DNA of 64,000 bases, taken from contig JAJEKV010000028.1 in assembly GCA_021234155.1 (NCBI GenBank), positions 1,609,199 through 1,673,198 of the forward strand, written 5' to 3'. Made by a program: the position numbers and the translations under genes. This document shows positions 1-11,076 of the stretch, in pieces (positions within the stretch are counted from its first letter, which is position 1; every line of letters begins with the position of its first letter). The notes beneath the pieces were generated by a model. It saw only the letters and a list, made by a program, of their open reading frames with translations, made no database searches and had not been told where the DNA came from. Source of the DNA: Isoetes taiwanensis (lineage: Eukaryota; Streptophyta; Lycopodiopsida; Isoetales; Isoetaceae).

Positions 1-2941
1 TGGCCCTGATCGATACAAAATTGCACCCTCTCTGTGGTGCAAAAGCTTGGAAGACTATGGAAGAAGTGGAAAATTTTGCCGACATGGTGCCGGAAAAACG
101 TTTAGACAGATGGTGTTGTCCGTTAAAACTCGATAGGGTGCCAAAATAGTGGCTGGACGTTGGGCACCCTAGGTGTGATAAAGTGCACATAAAAAATGTC
201 CATATGGCAATATGTCATTCTTCTTTAATATAAATATAATTATTTTAGTTTCCCATATAGTGTGATTTTGTCCTTACCAGATTCCACTAGTGTCAGTTAA
301 TGCCTGGCTTTTATCAACATGCCAATAAGAAGAGACGATCTCAAATTCTAGTTGGAATTTGAGATTCCAATGGTGGAGGTAGTTCGGGTCTGGGGACTTG
401 ACATGGAGCATCGCGAAGCGGCTAGGGAAGCGATTAATTGCTGGATAACTGTCGGGAGATTCCCCTTTACATTTTGATCCTAAAAACACTATCGGCATAG
501 AGATTTCGACACACTCATCATCATCGACAAATTTGCTCCACAATTTCATTTTATCAAGAATGGATCGTTATAGTGGAATCCAGTCGCAACACCTATGTTT
601 TCCCGTAGACAATTGCGGCAAAACAAATAATAGCCACCTACTGTTGTGGAATATCGCCTTAATAACGTGAGTAGATTGAAGAGACATATCAGGAAACAGA
701 CATATCAGGAGCTTCCCATGTTTGCTGATTATGCATTGAAAGTGGCTACAATTTACATATTCTATGAAGTTTTATTATAATACCACGTTTGCACATAGAG
801 AGTTTTAGGCTTCCGTCTGCCTTAGCAGTGTTCCTTGATTCTTGATGGGTGCTTGCATTTCCGAATCTCATGTATTATTGTTTCTTATTCTGTGGAATTT
901 ATCTGATTTCAGGTACTTAGATACACCGAAGGCTTATGCTGGGTTTTACGTTATTATTATGAAGGTGTATGTTCATTGCGTTGGTAAGTTCTCCATTAAT
1001 TGTTATTGGTAGAATTGAACAGATTGGCTATGTGCTATGATTTGTACCAGTTCTACACTTTAATCTTGGGTTTCATCTTTTGTAGAAAGACATGATGAGC
1101 ACAGCCTGGTATTATTTGTGTGGGGTTTATCAACTCTTCTCCTAACAACTTCGTTTTTGTGGCGAGTATAACAATGTCACAAGTCTTGACTCAAATATTT
1201 GGCATGCCATTTTGATTCAGATTTAAAGGGCCTTGCGAAACTAGAGATAATGTTCTTCTTGGGCAAATCCTTTCGGCTATGAAAACAATTGATGGGCATA
1301 TCACGAGCTGCAGGTGAAATCCTGCTATAAACATGAATTGATAAGTATAATGATGAGTTGAAACTTTTTATATCGATTGAGCTGTGTATAGTGATTGAGT
1401 TGTGTCTTGCTGAAACCCCAATGCGCGGTTCCAATGCGCTGTGTATAGTGGTTGAGTTGTGTCTTGCCAGAACCCCAATGCGACAGTAGAACTTACAAGA
1501 CATCAATGGCTGTGGATATAATAGAGGATATTGAATGATGCTTGAATGGACTTGTTTGGGTTCGATTCCCAAAAGGCTTTTGTTTGCATCTAATGCGTTG
1601 TTTCTTAAAAACTACACTAGAAAAAAATGTTTTATTGTATAAAAAACAACAGTGGTTGCCACGTTATATATTGTTTATTAATTGTTACGAAATATCGGAA
1701 TAAGTTACTGGAATAAGTTACTGAGTCATTATATCGAGGAAGATAGATGCGATCAAATATCATTGTATTAAACTTGAAATACACTAAGCATTAGTTTCTA
1801 TCAGACATTTTAAGTTGTTAAAAGAACTAAGTGAAATAACTATGGTTTAGTTGTTTATCACGTTGTGTAATGGTGATTAATCACTATAAAGCATCATGAT
1901 AATCATCCACTTAAAATTATCATATCAATATACCGAAGGAGATAGATGTGATCAAATACCAGTCTACTAAACTTGACATACTAAATAATAGTACATATAA
2001 TATAGTTTAAGTTGTTACAAAGATTAATTAAAATTGTCATGTTTCAATACCATGTCACAAAACAATGTTGGCTTAACACTTTTAAAAAATATGTTGATGA
2101 ACCATCTTAGATAACTAGACATGGTTTGTAAACTTTTGAACCCACTAACATGTATTGATTTATGAATTTGGTTTCCACCAACAAACCATAGAAAAACAAT
2201 CATATTGGTTCAATTTTGGGGGCCTTGTGTCAACATTTTGTCATCTCCTGCACCATGATGAATATGCAGAACTGTTACTACTTTTCAAAGATTCCAATAC
2301 ATCTTCAAATACAGCAACAATAAAAGTAAACACAAAAGGTAAGTATAATTTATAATGGCATTGGCTTTTCTGCAGAATCCCATGACACCTCTATGGTGCA
2401 TCTGTGCAAGCACTCTCGTCCTATCACATGCAGGGCGACAATCAACATGGTATTAAAGTCTGCTACATTAAACTGCTGATGTAGCTGCCTTCATCAAGTT
2501 TAGAGAGACCTATTGCAAGTTGCATACCCTGTCTATCAATTAAAAAATATCCTTCTTGATGAAGACAAAGTTATTCTGCATACATTACACAGCTGATCTA
2601 TTTGCCTTCACCAACCATCTCATCTTCTTCTTTATATTCCTCTTTATTGTAGGGGAAGCATGCCCATGCCATAGATTAGAACCTGAGATATAGGAAAAAA
2701 ACACACAGAGCATTTGGGCAACACACAGTTAATGAATTTTTTGGGATATATTTGCGAACCTAAGCTCCAAAACTCTGAGGCTAAAATATTTGACGTTGGA
2801 CATGTAATTTTGTAAAATATAGCCTGATCTTTTTTGGCTTATTGCGCTCAATGAATGACTATTTACAATCTGAAGCACAAACATCCCCATTGTTTATAGC
2901 TTCATCAAGGCAACTGAATCACTGACTCGGAAGAAAGGAAC
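1..2941. other. AT-rich stretch without a recognised gene
   Basis: Neither strand gives a protein that I recognise. The longest open frame, 274-549 on the minus strand (91 residues), has no family motif I can name. Two imperfect direct copies of a roughly 60-bp unit lie at 1380-1490, sharing a GTGTATAGTG core. A second diverged pair, with a shared core AGATAGATG, lies near 1738 and 1940. I see no RNA gene here. Confidence 0.5.
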
Positions 2942-3340
2942 TTTTTTTTTTTGAAGAACTGTGTCATCCATATATTAAAAGAATGGTAATGTTACAAAGC
3001 AAGTGAGGAGGAAGGAGAACTGCCCCAAAGAGACAGCGATACCTCAACACTCCACAACAAACTCACGTAAAAATCGCAACTCCCCATCACTGTACAAACC
3101 GACCATCACCATCTACAACACCCAAGAAATCCCGCCAAATGGCAAACTTCCGCTCTACTAATCCCGGGAACACCAGAAAGCTTTGAAATAACTTGTACCT
3201 GAGTCGAGGAATCAGAGAGGCTGCAGGCTGCTGAATCCCCTGAAAGATCCACAACCGCCGCCGCTTCAAAATCAGCCACACCAACCAAGTTCTTACTGAG
3301 CTACAAACATAATAAATATCACACGTGTATGTAAACTTCA
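2942..3340 (-). mobile_element. Probable 3' end of a non-LTR retrotransposon (LINE)
   Basis: Read on the minus strand, a moderately GC-rich stretch with an open frame (3341-3087) leads into an AT-rich 3' end. That end contains a TTTAATATATGG stretch and finishes in a poly(A) run, seen as poly(T) at about 2942-2951 on the plus strand. This layout is usual for plant LINE 3' ends. No reverse-transcriptase motif survives, so the assignment rests on the tail structure and base composition. A transcribed gene 3' end is the alternative. Confidence 0.35.
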
Positions 3341-4020
3341 AAATGAGTAAAGAGCATTAAAATTAGGGCATTTACTCATGAAATGCGCAGGAAGCCTGAT
3401 TGACTGAGTCAAACATGCCTCTGGCACACTTTGAGAGTAAATCAAGCATGATAACTCTGAAGAAATATTATTTTTTAGATCGGCATGGATTCTTATATAA
3501 AAAGTTAGATAACATGATTTTTTCCATAGTAAACCCTAAATGCGCATTTGTTCAACCTTCCCCTTTTTCTCAAGTTCAAGCTCCCATTGTTATTTCTTCA
3601 TCTATTCATAATCAACCTTTGGGGTTGTTTTGCATTCCTCAGCTACAGAAGATTCTCTACCTCCAGTTCCAATGGTGTCGCCTGCAGCACCATTAGATGC
3701 ACTTATTGTTCTTTTTATTTTTTAGGTTTGTGCTCCTTCTTCTCGTGCTTCAGAGATTGTTATATCTAATGTTCCTAATCTTCGGTGTCAAAGAATCATG
3801 GCAGCAGGTCAATTGGAAGAAGGTAGCAGCTAGGAAGAAGTCTATTATGTCATCTCATGAGGCTATCCCGCCTCGTATTTTCAGTGGTATGATAATATGA
3901 TGTCTATTGATGATCATCTGAATGTCGTAGAGCATGATAATTGTGATGAATTCAAAATGGCATCAAGGGGGTGCACCAAGTATATGTCGTATGAACCATC
4001 TACATGAACTGCATGGGTTT
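3341..4020. other. No recognisable feature
   Basis: AT-rich sequence directly left of the LTR element that begins at 4021. The short overlapping frames on the plus strand (3400-3900) have no motif that I recognise. Confidence 0.4.
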
Positions 4021-4260
4021 TGTTGGAAATATAACATGCAAGGACAAAGTGACGCAGCAAGACAAAGAGAACAAGAGAGAAAGAACACAAGTTAATCCCA
4101 AAGTGAATGTATAATTCATGAAGAGTGCATGCTCTTATATACAATAATGAAGGGCTAATAGGCAAAGACCCTTTTTAGCTCCATGAACTATCAATAGACA
4201 ATGAACTATCAATAGAACAAAGGCTAAGATTGTATGGATGTTTTGAAATATATTTCAACA
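4021..4260 (-). repeat. 3' LTR of the LARD-like element
   Basis: Starts TGTTG and ends CAACA, giving a perfect 5-bp terminal inverted repeat. It is about 240 bp long and aligns along its length with 7752-7976. The polypurine tract lies immediately to the right at 4261-4270, on the minus strand. Confidence 0.75.
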
Positions 4261-4734
4261 TCCCTCCTACAATCTTGGTCTCTTTGTAAAACAAAATAAG
4301 TAGCATGTATCTTTGAGGGTGAGATCAAATGCACAATGTATAATGTATGTCCCCCCTACAGAGTTGATCTCTAGCTCGAGTAAAAAAAACCTTTTTGTGG
4401 GAATCAAAAGGAAAAAAACGGAGCTCTCTCTGAGTATATTCATAGCACACAGTAAGTGTTTTTGTAAATATATCTGCACATATTCAAGGTGAAGGAAAAT
4501 CAGTTCCATAAAAAATTGACACAGTCCTTGGCCTGTAAGATAATATTGTTGCCATGCCTATTCTTTCCTATGAAGAATAGCAAAAGATAATTAGATTAAA
4601 TTTGTAGTTAAAATGAATAATATAAATTCAACTTTTCAAAGGTGAAGAATAATCATGCATATAATAGCATATGGGTAATCTCCCCACGCTTTTGAAAATG
4701 TTCACCTGCATAATATGATATATATAATTAAAAC

Positions 4735-5185
4735 TTATATTAGCATATATTATGGAGAATATCGCTCCATTGCTATCATAAATAAAAAAAAATAACTTAT
4801 ATTAGCATATAAGGGGAATATCGCTCCATTGCTGTTATAATTAAAAAACAACTTATATGAGCATATGGGGAATATCGCTCCATTGCTGTTATAAATAAAG
4901 ACTTGTATTAGCATATGGGGAATGTCACTCCATTGCTTTCATTTAGAAAATTTGTATTAACATATGGGAATTCCACAATGTTTCAATTTAATCTTTTGAA
5001 ATTTCTATGGTCCATGATATTTTAAAATTTTGATAAATCACATGGCTTTTTCAACGATGTTTCAATTTAATCTTAGGATTTTTCTATGGTTCTCAACAAA
5101 TCGCATGGCTTTCCCATGATGTTTTGAATTAACCTCATGATTTTTCCTAATTTGCAAGTAATCACATGGCTTTTCTTTCCATGGT
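4735..5185. repeat. Two tandem-repeat blocks in the LARD interior
   Basis: About 4735-4975 holds four to five degenerate copies of a roughly 60-bp unit whose core reads GGGGAATATCGCTCCATTGC. About 4975-5185 holds about three copies of a roughly 70-bp unit containing TTTCAATTTAATCTT and CACATGGCTTTT. Both are non-coding. Confidence 0.7.
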
Positions 5186-5447
5186 TTTGAATTCTATCAT
5201 AGTTAGCAAAACATATCAATTTGCATGCATGACTCCAAGAAGAAATCATACCTTTCCATCTGGGACAATCACATAGATAATTTCATCATACTCAATAATC
5301 AAAACATCCTTAGTAATTATCAGACTTTATAAATAACATCTGGCATTCTTAAGCAATCTATGTTCATATTATCAATATGTTTAGTTTTTAAACTCAACAA
5401 TCTTGTCATGTTTTAAATGTGCAATATTAAGTAATCTTCCAATAGAA

Positions 5448-6058
5448 AGCCAACACAAACCATTAACATCCAACATATAAAAATTAAATCCCCCAACACA
5501 TAACAACCAACACATAACAACCATTGACATTACCATTGATATTAATTAACACAACCATTGGGTCCAACATATTTAAATTAAAATCCCCCTTAAACACCCT
5601 TTGGTTTGGGTGCATATTCACACGGGAGATGACTCCGGGCAACGAGAGCTGTTGGATAGGAATATTCACCCCTTATTCCTTAATCTACACCGTACGTAAA
5701 GTTCCTTATTTGTGGGGTATGCAAGTACAAAATTTGCTATACTGTATAACAAGATTCGCAAAATACTATAAGATTTCAAGCGGAATACTATATGGTGTTG
5801 ATTTCGTACGTGCAAAATACAATTATTATGAGGGCTTTCGCTGCCCTATGCCACCCCCCGTGTGAATATGCACCCAAACCAAAGGGGGTTTAAGGGGGAT
5901 TTTAATTTAAATGTGTTGGACCCAATGGTTGTGTTAATTAATGTCAATGGTAGTTATGTGTTGGTTGTTAATGTCAATGATTGTTATGTATTGGTTGTTA
6001 TGTGTTGGGGGATTTAATTTTTATATGTTGGATGTTAATGGTTTGTGTTGCAAAAAAA
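5448..6058. mobile_element. Foldback element with long terminal inverted repeats
   Basis: The left arm (about 5448-5625) and right arm (about 5858-6058) are near-perfect reverse complements of roughly 170-200 bp, around a 230-bp centre. The outer end reads CAACACAAACCATTAACATC. The inner end reads GGGTGCATATTCACACGGG. The arms contain degenerate short tandem repeats (AACACATAACAACC). A relative lies at 40137-40546 with the same arms. No transposase is present and no target-site duplication is clear. Immediately to the right is a poly(A) run followed by the palindrome GGCCCCTTCGGGGCC. Confidence 0.75.
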
Positions 6059-6104
6059 AAAATTTGGCCCCTTCGGGGCCTTCACACCCCCTCCCCCCCC
6101 CCCG

Positions 6105-7007
6105 ATGTGACAAACATTTTAGAATTAAAACCAGAAAAAACTAGAATTCATTTGAGGCTTTCATCACCTATAGCTTTTACATTTGATCACAATAAAACAA
6201 ATAGAACATAAGTAAAAGTTACCATAAAGATAGAGCAGATTGATCCCATTATTCTGAAAGTCATAAAGTTTGCAACACCCATACACAAACATTTTTCAAC
6301 TGGAATTTAACAGCAGCCTTTGGCCTCCATGGATTCTTGTGGTGAGAAACCAAAGTGGGAAACTTTTCTGCTTGGAATTTGCTTAATAACTGCCTCAAAA
6401 TCTAAAAATGCATGGTAATTTTTTGCAAGCTTCATTCAGAATGAGCCATAAAACAATAACCAATAGCGCAATCCTGTATTAATCAGTTGGTAGGATGTGA
6501 AAGCCTACCAAACCCGGCCGAAAAATTGTTGTTTTAGCATAGATAACTTAACCAAACATATCCATATCCTACACTATCAAAAAGACCTCGGAGAGAGCTT
6601 TCTAACGCAATAAAGATCATCTCAAACAGAGCTCTGGATCAAAAGTTATGATAATAAATGTGTTACCGGCGGGGAAACTGCACTACATGCGCCCTTCAAG
6701 CCCTTCATGTGCCCATTATGCACCACACACACAAAAAGAGGGCTTTTGTTATGAGACATTGGTTGTTGACCATTGAAAAAAAAAGGCTAAAATCAATGGC
6801 CTTTCATGTGCCCATTATGCACCACACGCACAAAAAAGGGGCTTTTGTTGTGAGCCATTGGTTGTTGACCATTGAAAAAAAAAAGGGCTAAAATCAATGG
6901 CTCAGAAATGGTGCACTCTAGATGTACGCATTAGTACATCCATTTGAATACATCACGAAATCATAGGAAAACCTTAGTGAAAAGCGTACAAAAACACAAA
7001 GAAAATC
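6105..7007. repeat. Dispersed repeat B, copy 1
   Basis: Homologous in reverse complement to 38772-39480. The segments 6118-6480 and 6710-7007 match; about 200 bp between them is absent from the other copy. It contains two tandem units of about 115 bp with the core GTTGTTGACCATTGAAAAA. One border reads GTACAAAAACACAAAG followed by CCCC. The same border occurs in both other copies, so it is probably a real element end. Confidence 0.65.
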
Positions 7008-7738
7008 CCCTATTATTATGCTACATATTTAAACATATTTGCACCTCTAGGAATATAAATGGCACCACGGCAATAGGAGCCGAATCAGAGGAAAAACAAA
7101 GATTTTAGACTATAAATAAAACAAAGCGCATCGCAAAGAATCATTCTTTCTTAAAAGTCTCAATAAAACAAAGCATATCACAGAGAATCATTCTTTCTAT
7201 TTTTAATTGTTCTTTTGCAATAATAATCGTTAAGAAGATATAATTGATCATCAACAAAGAACTGACTAAGATATAGTTTATCACCAACAAAGAACTGACT
7301 ATTCAATGTAAATACTACTTTCTATCCTTCTTTCTCCTGCAATCTTAAAACAAGGTTAGTCACTAAAATATTAACAATTCAAGAAATACTTATTTTTCAC
7401 TGAGACATAAACTAGACTCTTGGCCTTCTCAACAAGCCTTAGATCGTAGAAATACGAGCTATATTAAGAGAGCTACATCCTTCCAAAATTGACCTATTAT
7501 TTTGTTCTTATAACTACGACCTTCTACTTTTGCTTTTGCATCAGCATTAATTAGTTTTCTATAACAAGCAGGATTTTATACTTCTAATTTGCTCTCAATA
7601 TTTGTGTGATATGGAAAGAAGAAATATGGTTGTTGTTACCTTCATATTACCTTTCGGCTTTCATCTGAAGCTCCTTTGAAGCTTCTATTTCGGCAAAAGT
7701 TTTCCGTCAATCCTTGCAGTATCTATGAATTCGAATCA

Positions 7739-7751
7739 GGCTCTGTTACCA
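7739..7751 (-). other. Primer-binding site (tRNA-Met type)
   Basis: The minus strand reads TGGTAACAGAGCC, directly adjoining the 5' LTR. The canonical plant Copia PBS has T where this has A at position 6. It fixes the element's orientation as minus. Confidence 0.72.
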
Positions 7752-7976
7752 TGTTGCAAATATAACATACAAGGATAAAGTGACGCATCAAGACAAAGAG
7801 AATGAGAGAGAAAGAACACAGCTTAATCCCAAAGTGGATGTATAATTCATGAAGCGTATATGCTCTTATATATAATAATGAAGGGCTAATAGGCAAAGAC
7901 CAGAATTATCAATAGACAATGAACTATCAATAGACAAAGGCTAAGATGTATGGATGTATTATAAACACATTCCAAT
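7752..7976 (-). repeat. 5' LTR of the LARD-like element
   Basis: Starts TGTTG like the left copy, but its far end has drifted (about ATTCCAAT in place of TTTCAACA). It shares long blocks with 4021-4260, including the stretch reading AATGAAGGGCTAATAGGC. Confidence 0.72.
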
Positions 7977-8400
7977 AGATTTTTGTATTCGTTTGGTCGT
8001 ATCACATATCAAACATGCCTTTTTAACATTTGATGACTTATGGCCTCTCTTATATATATAGATTTGCAATTGGACTGCCAACCTCGATGGCTTATTGGTC
8101 GTAACCTTTCTTCTTGAAGGGGATACCAGGATCTGGACCTCGAACTCTTGGAATAGGTTCCTTGGTTGAAATTGTCTTGGGGGTGTTTACTCTTCCTGAG
8201 GGTGTTGATCTTGCGCTACATTCCTAGGTGCTCTAGCTACATACACATTAGATTGCACTCTTATGATTAGCTTTTGTTTGTTGTTGCATTGGTTGTCTGA
8301 TGATATAGTTGTGGGGACAAAATATATCAAAGAACATTCAAAATGCCAACAATTATATTCATAAGGTACAATATTATTACAATCAATAATAGAGAGAAAT
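7977..8400. other. Spacer between the LARD element and the broken coding unit
   Basis: No recognised gene. On the minus strand 8260-8100 reads as short open segments with an arginine-, proline- and glutamine-rich look, possibly the decayed tail of the coding unit at 8401-9759. This is uncertain. Confidence 0.3.
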
Positions 8401-9759
8401 CTATTCTTGGAATCTTCGATATGTCGGGTTGTCTTCCAAGAACTTCTTCACTTGGGCTGTACCGACCGTACGTCTCAAGTTCCTGAGAATGTTGGTGTGC
8501 GTACCACCTTGCAATGCCGTTATTAGGTCTTCCACCCTTCTATCCAACGTATAGGCCGCAGTGATGGCTAATCTGCCCTGACGTCTATATGAGACTGCGA
8601 AGTCGAAGATGCCCAGGGCTATTGTCCTCTTCACTAGTATGACGTGGTCGATGTTCGGAGGCATCCGAGCATGTCTACTGAATTCTAAGAGGGCAATGAG
8701 CATGAACACCTCTTCTTCTCCTCGTGAGCTGAACTACCGATGTATCACTGCTATCCTTCCGTCGGTGAGGAGCGGAAGATAAAACCTGGGGGCCTTGTCG
8801 TGTCCTCCCTCTACTGCCTCTTCTCCAGTTCTGACGCCGGCGCTGTGCCTTCTGGAGTATTCATCCATCGGTGCCGCTATCAGGTCCCTGTAATCTGCAA
8901 ACATGGATCTGGAAGAGGTCAAGTGATCCCGCCTCTTTCGATCCCGGCTGGCGCTGCGGATGAAGAGCTGGGCAGGAGTGCGCTTGTTGTCTTGCCCCTA
9001 ATTCCCATCCGTTCTTGGATGGCAATGAACTCCTCCTCTGAGGGCAACTCTTGTTGTGTCATCATCTGCCGAATACTATTGTAGGCTTCGATGTCGGATG
9101 ATGACTGTCTGGTATAGGTATGCGCTTCCGTGATGCTGATGGGGAAGTCTTGCATCTCCTGGTTGATGAAGTCATCGAGCTCGGGTTGTTGGTGCAGGAG
9201 ATGTAGGAGCTTGTCCAACCTGTACCCTCTGTCTCTGCACTCTGGGAGGTTCTTTATGTCGTGCAGCATCAGGTACTCTTGGCCTTCGATGATGACCGGG
9301 GTTAGGCCGGTGATACCTAACCCAAGTGGGAGAGCTGTCCTTGTTATCCTCAAGCCTTCGTCGAAGCCCTGAGGGTCTTGTTCTGCTTGCTGCTGTTCTT
9401 GGATAGGGTCGACGTTGATGAGGTCTTCGACATCGTACCCTTGTCCTTATTCTTCCTCTTCCTCTTGTTTTGACCCTTCATACTCTATTTTCTAAGTACT
9501 TGTCGATGTTTGGAACATCGTTCAGTGCTGCTCAAAGGGCTGTTCTAGGTGCACAGTACCCTATGCATGGGGAAAGTTCTACCAGTGAAAGGCATATCTT
9601 GGCTTGGAACTCTGTCATAATGTCTTGGTAGAATGGTGCGGCATTTATGGTAGCATCTACGTCAATCTCCTTCTGGAAAACAGTGAACACAGAATTGATG
9701 TCAGCCTCTGCTACATGAGCAATGGTGTTGTACCATCGCCTGAATGAAGAGGTGGCCAT
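8401..9759 (-). pseudogene. Broken, unidentified coding unit
   Basis: On the minus strand an ATG at 9759 opens a frame that runs into stops near 9532 and 9490. An acidic, Glu/Gln-rich linker follows, then a 140-residue frame (9353-8919). A frameshift joins the next frame (8922-8401), which itself has one internal TAG near 8734. Codon-level coherence across the breaks, higher GC than the flanks and a TATA box upstream show that this was once a protein of about 450 residues. I recognise no domain: there is no zinc knuckle, RT, protease or signal peptide. Its helix-rich, intron-less look would fit a capsid or nucleocapsid-like protein of a retroelement or an endogenised virus. That is inference only. 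Confidence 0.5.
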
Positions 9760-9868
9760 TGTGTTGGTATGGATGAGGTTAACAAACAAATGTGCAAGCG
9801 CCTCTGTGAGCAGAAAATTGCCTTGGAGTGAGGAGTGAGAGTGTCAGAGTAAATGAGGGTGGTGGTCA

Positions 9869-9876
9869 TATTTATA
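9869..9876 (-). promoter_or_regulatory. TATA box of the broken coding unit
   Basis: The minus strand reads TATAAATA about 110 bp before the ATG at 9759. A pyrimidine-rich stretch typical of plant start sites follows it. It matches the TATA consensus by inspection only. Confidence 0.45.
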
Positions 9877-10062
9877 GACAGAACCTTAATTTGTGAAATT
9901 TTTAGGGTTTGGACATGTCTATCACTTCAAGGTCCTACTAAGTATTTGCTAGGTAATCTAGGATTATGAATAACTAAAGGACTTCCTAATGATCCTATTA
10001 CAACAAATTTCATCTAATTTGGAGGTAGTTGGGGTGAGTGAGGGCTATTTAACTCAGACCAC

Positions 10063-10335
10063 TCACACAGTGCGCGAGAGGCACTTTCAAATTTTTTGAA
10101 AAGGGTCCTGGCACACTCTATGAGGGGTGGGCTCCTGTTTGGGTCCTAGATGACTCTAAAATTTTGGTATGAGGGCAGATCCTACTTATCTCGTGGAGTT
10201 AAGCTGGGCTATGCCCTTAGTTTCTGGTTTTGCACTTGTCTAGGCATAGATCAGTGGCCACACTCATGCAGTGCGCGAGAGGCACTTTTAAAATTTTTGA
10301 AAAGTGTCCTGGCACACTCTATGAGGAGTGGGGGT
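10063..10335. repeat. Direct repeat pair upstream of the broken unit
   Basis: A block of about 70 bp at 10063-10138 recurs at 10259-10335. Both share CAGTGCGCGAGAGGCACTTT and CCTGGCACACTCTATGAGG. The pair lies 190-470 bp upstream of the TATA box at 9869-9876. It could be an enhancer-like duplication or the remnant of a larger repeat. Confidence 0.75.
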
Positions 10336-10381
10336 CCATTCGGTCACTTTTTGGCCAATTTAATTAATACAAGAATTTGTC

Positions 10382-10401
10382 GCGGCGGCAGTCGCCGCCG
10401 C
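10382..10401. other. GC-rich perfect hairpin
   Basis: GCGGCGGC and GCCGCCGC form an 8-bp perfect stem around an AGTC loop, inside strongly AT-rich DNA. Confidence 0.7.
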
Positions 10402-10449
10402 TAATTGTTCTTTTAGTGGGTGGAACCTCCCAAGAATTAATTGTTTCCA

Positions 10450-11076
10450 AGCTGAGTATCACCTATAGCATAGACCCTATACCCACCACCAAGGACTCTG
10501 GTAAAGTATGCAACCACCAAAGATAAAAATCTTGTGTCCCAATAGGTTCAAACCATATACCATATACTTTCAAGCATAAGTGGAATAGAATAGAATAGTG
10601 GAAGTTAAACCCACTATTCATGGTGTCAAATGCATGATGCCGTTGGAAGCATTCATCCCCATTTCTGCTCATGACATAGATCCAACTATTAGAAAGGCCT
10701 GTAAACTTTACAAACACATCTAAGTTGTAAGATACAAATTTACACACACGTCTAAGTTATAAGATGCGAATGGGCACTCTTTTCCTCAAGGCATTGCTTT
10801 AGGATAACATTGTTTGTGCTACTTGTGCTCTTTAGTTTTTGTATATTGAGAAAGGAGAGAAGCTATATGAAGGATGACATGGAATATATGAGGAATTCAT
10901 GTTGTTTTGCGTAATTCTGACTCACATATTGCTTGTTATGTGCCATGCCAATGGAATATTTGAGGAATTTAAGTTGGTTTTAGAAATTTAAAATTTTGAT
11001 TGATTTCGCTTGATACGTGCTTCCTATTGAATATCCGAGGAGAAATTCGTGTTGCTTTTTGTAATTATGATTGATA
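10450..11076. other. AT-rich stretch with degenerate tandem repeats, no gene recognised
   Basis: About 10715-10775 has a ~32-bp unit in two copies (TCTAAGTTRTAAGAT core). About 10860-11060 has a degenerate ~90-bp unit in three copies, sharing a GAATAT...GAGGAAATTC core. The open frame on the minus strand at 10463-10747 matches nothing I know. Confidence 0.4.

Larger units (their letters stand above)
4021..7976 (-). mobile_element. Non-coding LTR retrotransposon (LARD-like), minus strand
   Basis: Two related terminal repeats of about 240 bp (4021-4260 and 7752-7976) flank a 3.5-kb interior. On the minus strand the right copy is the 5' LTR. It abuts a 13-nt primer-binding site, TGGTAACAGAGCC, one base from the usual initiator tRNA-Met PBS. 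The left copy is preceded by a purine tract, GTAGGAGGGA. These three signals together define an LTR element. The interior has no gag or pol and holds tandem repeats, a foldback element (5448-6058) and another repeat (6105-7007). The LTRs have diverged and no clean target-site duplication is visible, so the insertion is not recent. It would depend on an autonomous partner for movement. Confidence 0.75.

Noticed and set aside
6658-6891. Repetitive plus-strand frame with HTHKKRAFV repeats, resembling a small repeat protein
   Set aside because: It lies within dispersed repeat B; the periodicity is that of the DNA repeat, and the inverted copy at 38.9 kb does not keep the frame.
10382-10401. GC-rich hairpin as a geminivirus-like replication origin
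   Set aside because: The loop is AGTC, not the conserved nonanucleotide, and no Rep gene of that type is nearby.
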